6,346 bases of DNA. Source: Clostridia bacterium. GTDB taxonomy: Bacteria > Bacillota > Clostridia > Oscillospirales > CAG-272. The number at the start of each line of letters is the position of its first letter. The stretch's first letter is position 1. Shown one piece after another: positions 5,802-6,346 of this stretch. The notes below the pieces were generated by a model. That model did not search any database and had not been told where the DNA came from. It saw nothing but the letters and a program-made list of their open reading frames with translations. The DNA is taken from NCBI GenBank assembly GCA_900753285.1, contig CAADYN010000271.1, positions 1-6,346 of the forward strand, given 5' to 3'. A program made the position numbers and the translations under genes.

Positions 5802-5831
5802 GGGTTTACGCTATGGCTATAATGTAAATCC
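5802..5831. repeat. Inverted repeat at the right end of the repeat array
   Basis: Arms GGGTTTAC (5802-5809) and GTAAATCC (5824-5831) form an 8-bp stem with one G-U pair. They flank a 14-base loop that again contains ATGGCTATA (5813-5821). The arms are unrelated in sequence to those at 5557-5605, yet the loop motif is the same. This looks like the degenerate last unit, or the right boundary, of the array. Confidence 0.5.
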
Positions 5832-5852
5832 ACACATACTCAACGCAAAAGT

Positions 5853-5884
5853 AAAGGACCTGTTCTATTGAGCAGATCCTTTTT
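5853..5884 (+). terminator. Intrinsic terminator between the array and the FtsW/RodA gene
   Basis: A 13-position stem (5853-5865 with 5870-5882) closes a TATT loop. It has one C-A mismatch (5859/5876) and one G-U pair (5863/5872). The 3' arm runs into TTTTT (5880-5884) and further T-rich sequence. It would end plus-strand transcription from the lipoprotein gene and its repeats. The A-rich left flank could also let it serve the converging minus-strand gene, whose stop codon lies only a few bases away. Confidence 0.8.
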
Positions 5885-5887
5885 CTT

Positions 5888-6346
5888 TTATTCTTTTTCG
5901 CGCTCGAAGTAGTATTTTTTTTTATGGGCGCATATGCTTTGGACTATTCCTATGAAGAGGTACATTGATATTATCGAGGATGAACCGTAGGAGAAGAACG
6001 GGAGTGTAATTCCTACTACAGGGAGCATTCCGAGACACATACCGATGTTCTCCGCCGACTGTGCTATGAGCATTCCCGCTATTCCCACGCAGATATACGA
6101 GGCGTATGTTTTTCTTGTGCCTTTCGCTATCCACAGGATTCGGAGAACGAGTGTGATTATCAGGACGATATACAGGAATGTTCCGATGAATCCGAACTTC
6201 TCCGCAAGAACCGCGAACAGGCAGTCCGACTGTCCCTCCGGAAGCGAATAATACTTACTGCCGCCGGAAAAGCCTGCTCCTCTGAACCCTCCAGCGATGA
6301 TACAGGTGCGGCTTCTTATCTGCTGGAGTCCTTTATCAAGCGGGGC
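5888..6346 (-). CDS. FtsW/RodA/SpoVE-family peptidoglycan glycosyltransferase (C-terminal part)
   Basis: The frame is open from the right edge to a TAA at 5890-5888, giving 152 residues. Full proteins of this SEDS family are about 370-420 residues, so about 60% is outside the window. SEDS proteins polymerise lipid II glycan strands in the cytoplasmic membrane with a partner penicillin-binding protein, for cell division (FtsW), elongation (RodA) or spore cortex (SpoVE). From the right edge, the extracellular loop region includes SLPEGQSDCLFAVLAEKFGF (34-53), the family segment usually reading P-x-x-H-T-D. Here it reads GQSD and keeps the Asp. Membrane segments follow at ~52-74, ~80-112 (entered through YASYICVGIAGMLIAQ) and ~122-139. 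The family signature runs NIGMCLGMLPVVGITLPFF (100-118) then SYGSSS (119-124); the usual SYGGSS has one Gly replaced by Ser. A short basic tail ends the protein. Which of the three roles it plays cannot be decided without the rest of the gene. Confidence 0.9.
   Translation of the reverse strand, partial: APLDKGLQQIRSRTCIIAGGFRGAGFSGGSKYYSLPEGQSDCLFAVLAEKFGFIGTFLYIVLIITLVLRILWIAKGTRKTYASYICVGIAGMLIAQSAENIGMCLGMLPVVGITLPFFSYGSSSIISMYLFIGIVQSICAHKKKYYFEREKE

Noticed and set aside
5651..5833. A 60-residue minus-strand reading frame (GTG start) with a repeated RILxKILGEVVVD segment
   Set aside because: It is a by-product of the tandem DNA repeats. There is no Shine-Dalgarno, unit lengths are not all multiples of three, and the repeated peptide simply mirrors the hairpin.

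Overview
The window looks like chromosomal DNA from a Gram-positive clostridial (Bacillota) anaerobe, most plausibly a gut Oscillospiraceae/Lachnospiraceae-type bacterium. The evidence is a MecA-family ClpC adaptor, a lipobox-type substrate-binding lipoprotein, sigma-A promoters with extended -10 boxes and purine-rich Shine-Dalgarno sites. A zinc-ribbon/transmembrane/TPR/BspA-type leucine-rich-repeat protein of the kind common in gut Firmicutes points the same way. The assignment to a group is inference; no rRNA or other marker gene is present.

Layout from left to right. (1) 1-2028, plus strand: the C-terminal three quarters of a GH38 alpha-mannosidase, cut by the left edge. (2) 2041-2124: a very long hairpin terminator between two converging genes. 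(3) 2133-3674, minus strand: a membrane-anchored zinc-finger/TPR/LRR_5 protein with its own well-formed sigma-A promoter at 3704-3732. (4) 3764-4324, minus strand: a MecA-family adaptor with a promoter at 4415-4444 and an unusual leader, in which a 14-bp hairpin lies between a strong Shine-Dalgarno and the start codon. (5) 4325-4682: a divergent control region with a second sigma-A promoter (4528-4556) and a 16-bp leader hairpin. (6) 4683-5555, plus strand: a BtuF/FepB-type ABC substrate-binding lipoprotein with no permease or ATPase gene beside it. (7) 5557-5831: about 275 bases of non-coding tandem palindromic repeats. (8) 5853-5884: an intrinsic terminator. (9) 5888-6346, minus strand: the C-terminal part of a FtsW/RodA/SpoVE-family glycosyltransferase, cut by the right edge.

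The genes do not form one pathway. Mannosidase (glycan breakdown) and the solute-binding lipoprotein (uptake) fit a nutrient-scavenging life. MecA (proteolysis control) and FtsW/RodA (peptidoglycan synthesis) are housekeeping. The zinc-finger/LRR protein has no known role. Each gene appears to be its own transcription unit.

The most interesting signals are non-coding. They are the apparent structure-bridged ribosome binding site of the mecA-like gene, the tandem hairpin array with pair-preserving base changes downstream of the lipoprotein gene, and a motif shared between the lipoprotein promoter and its leader hairpin. All structures were read by eye; no folding energy or database search was computed.
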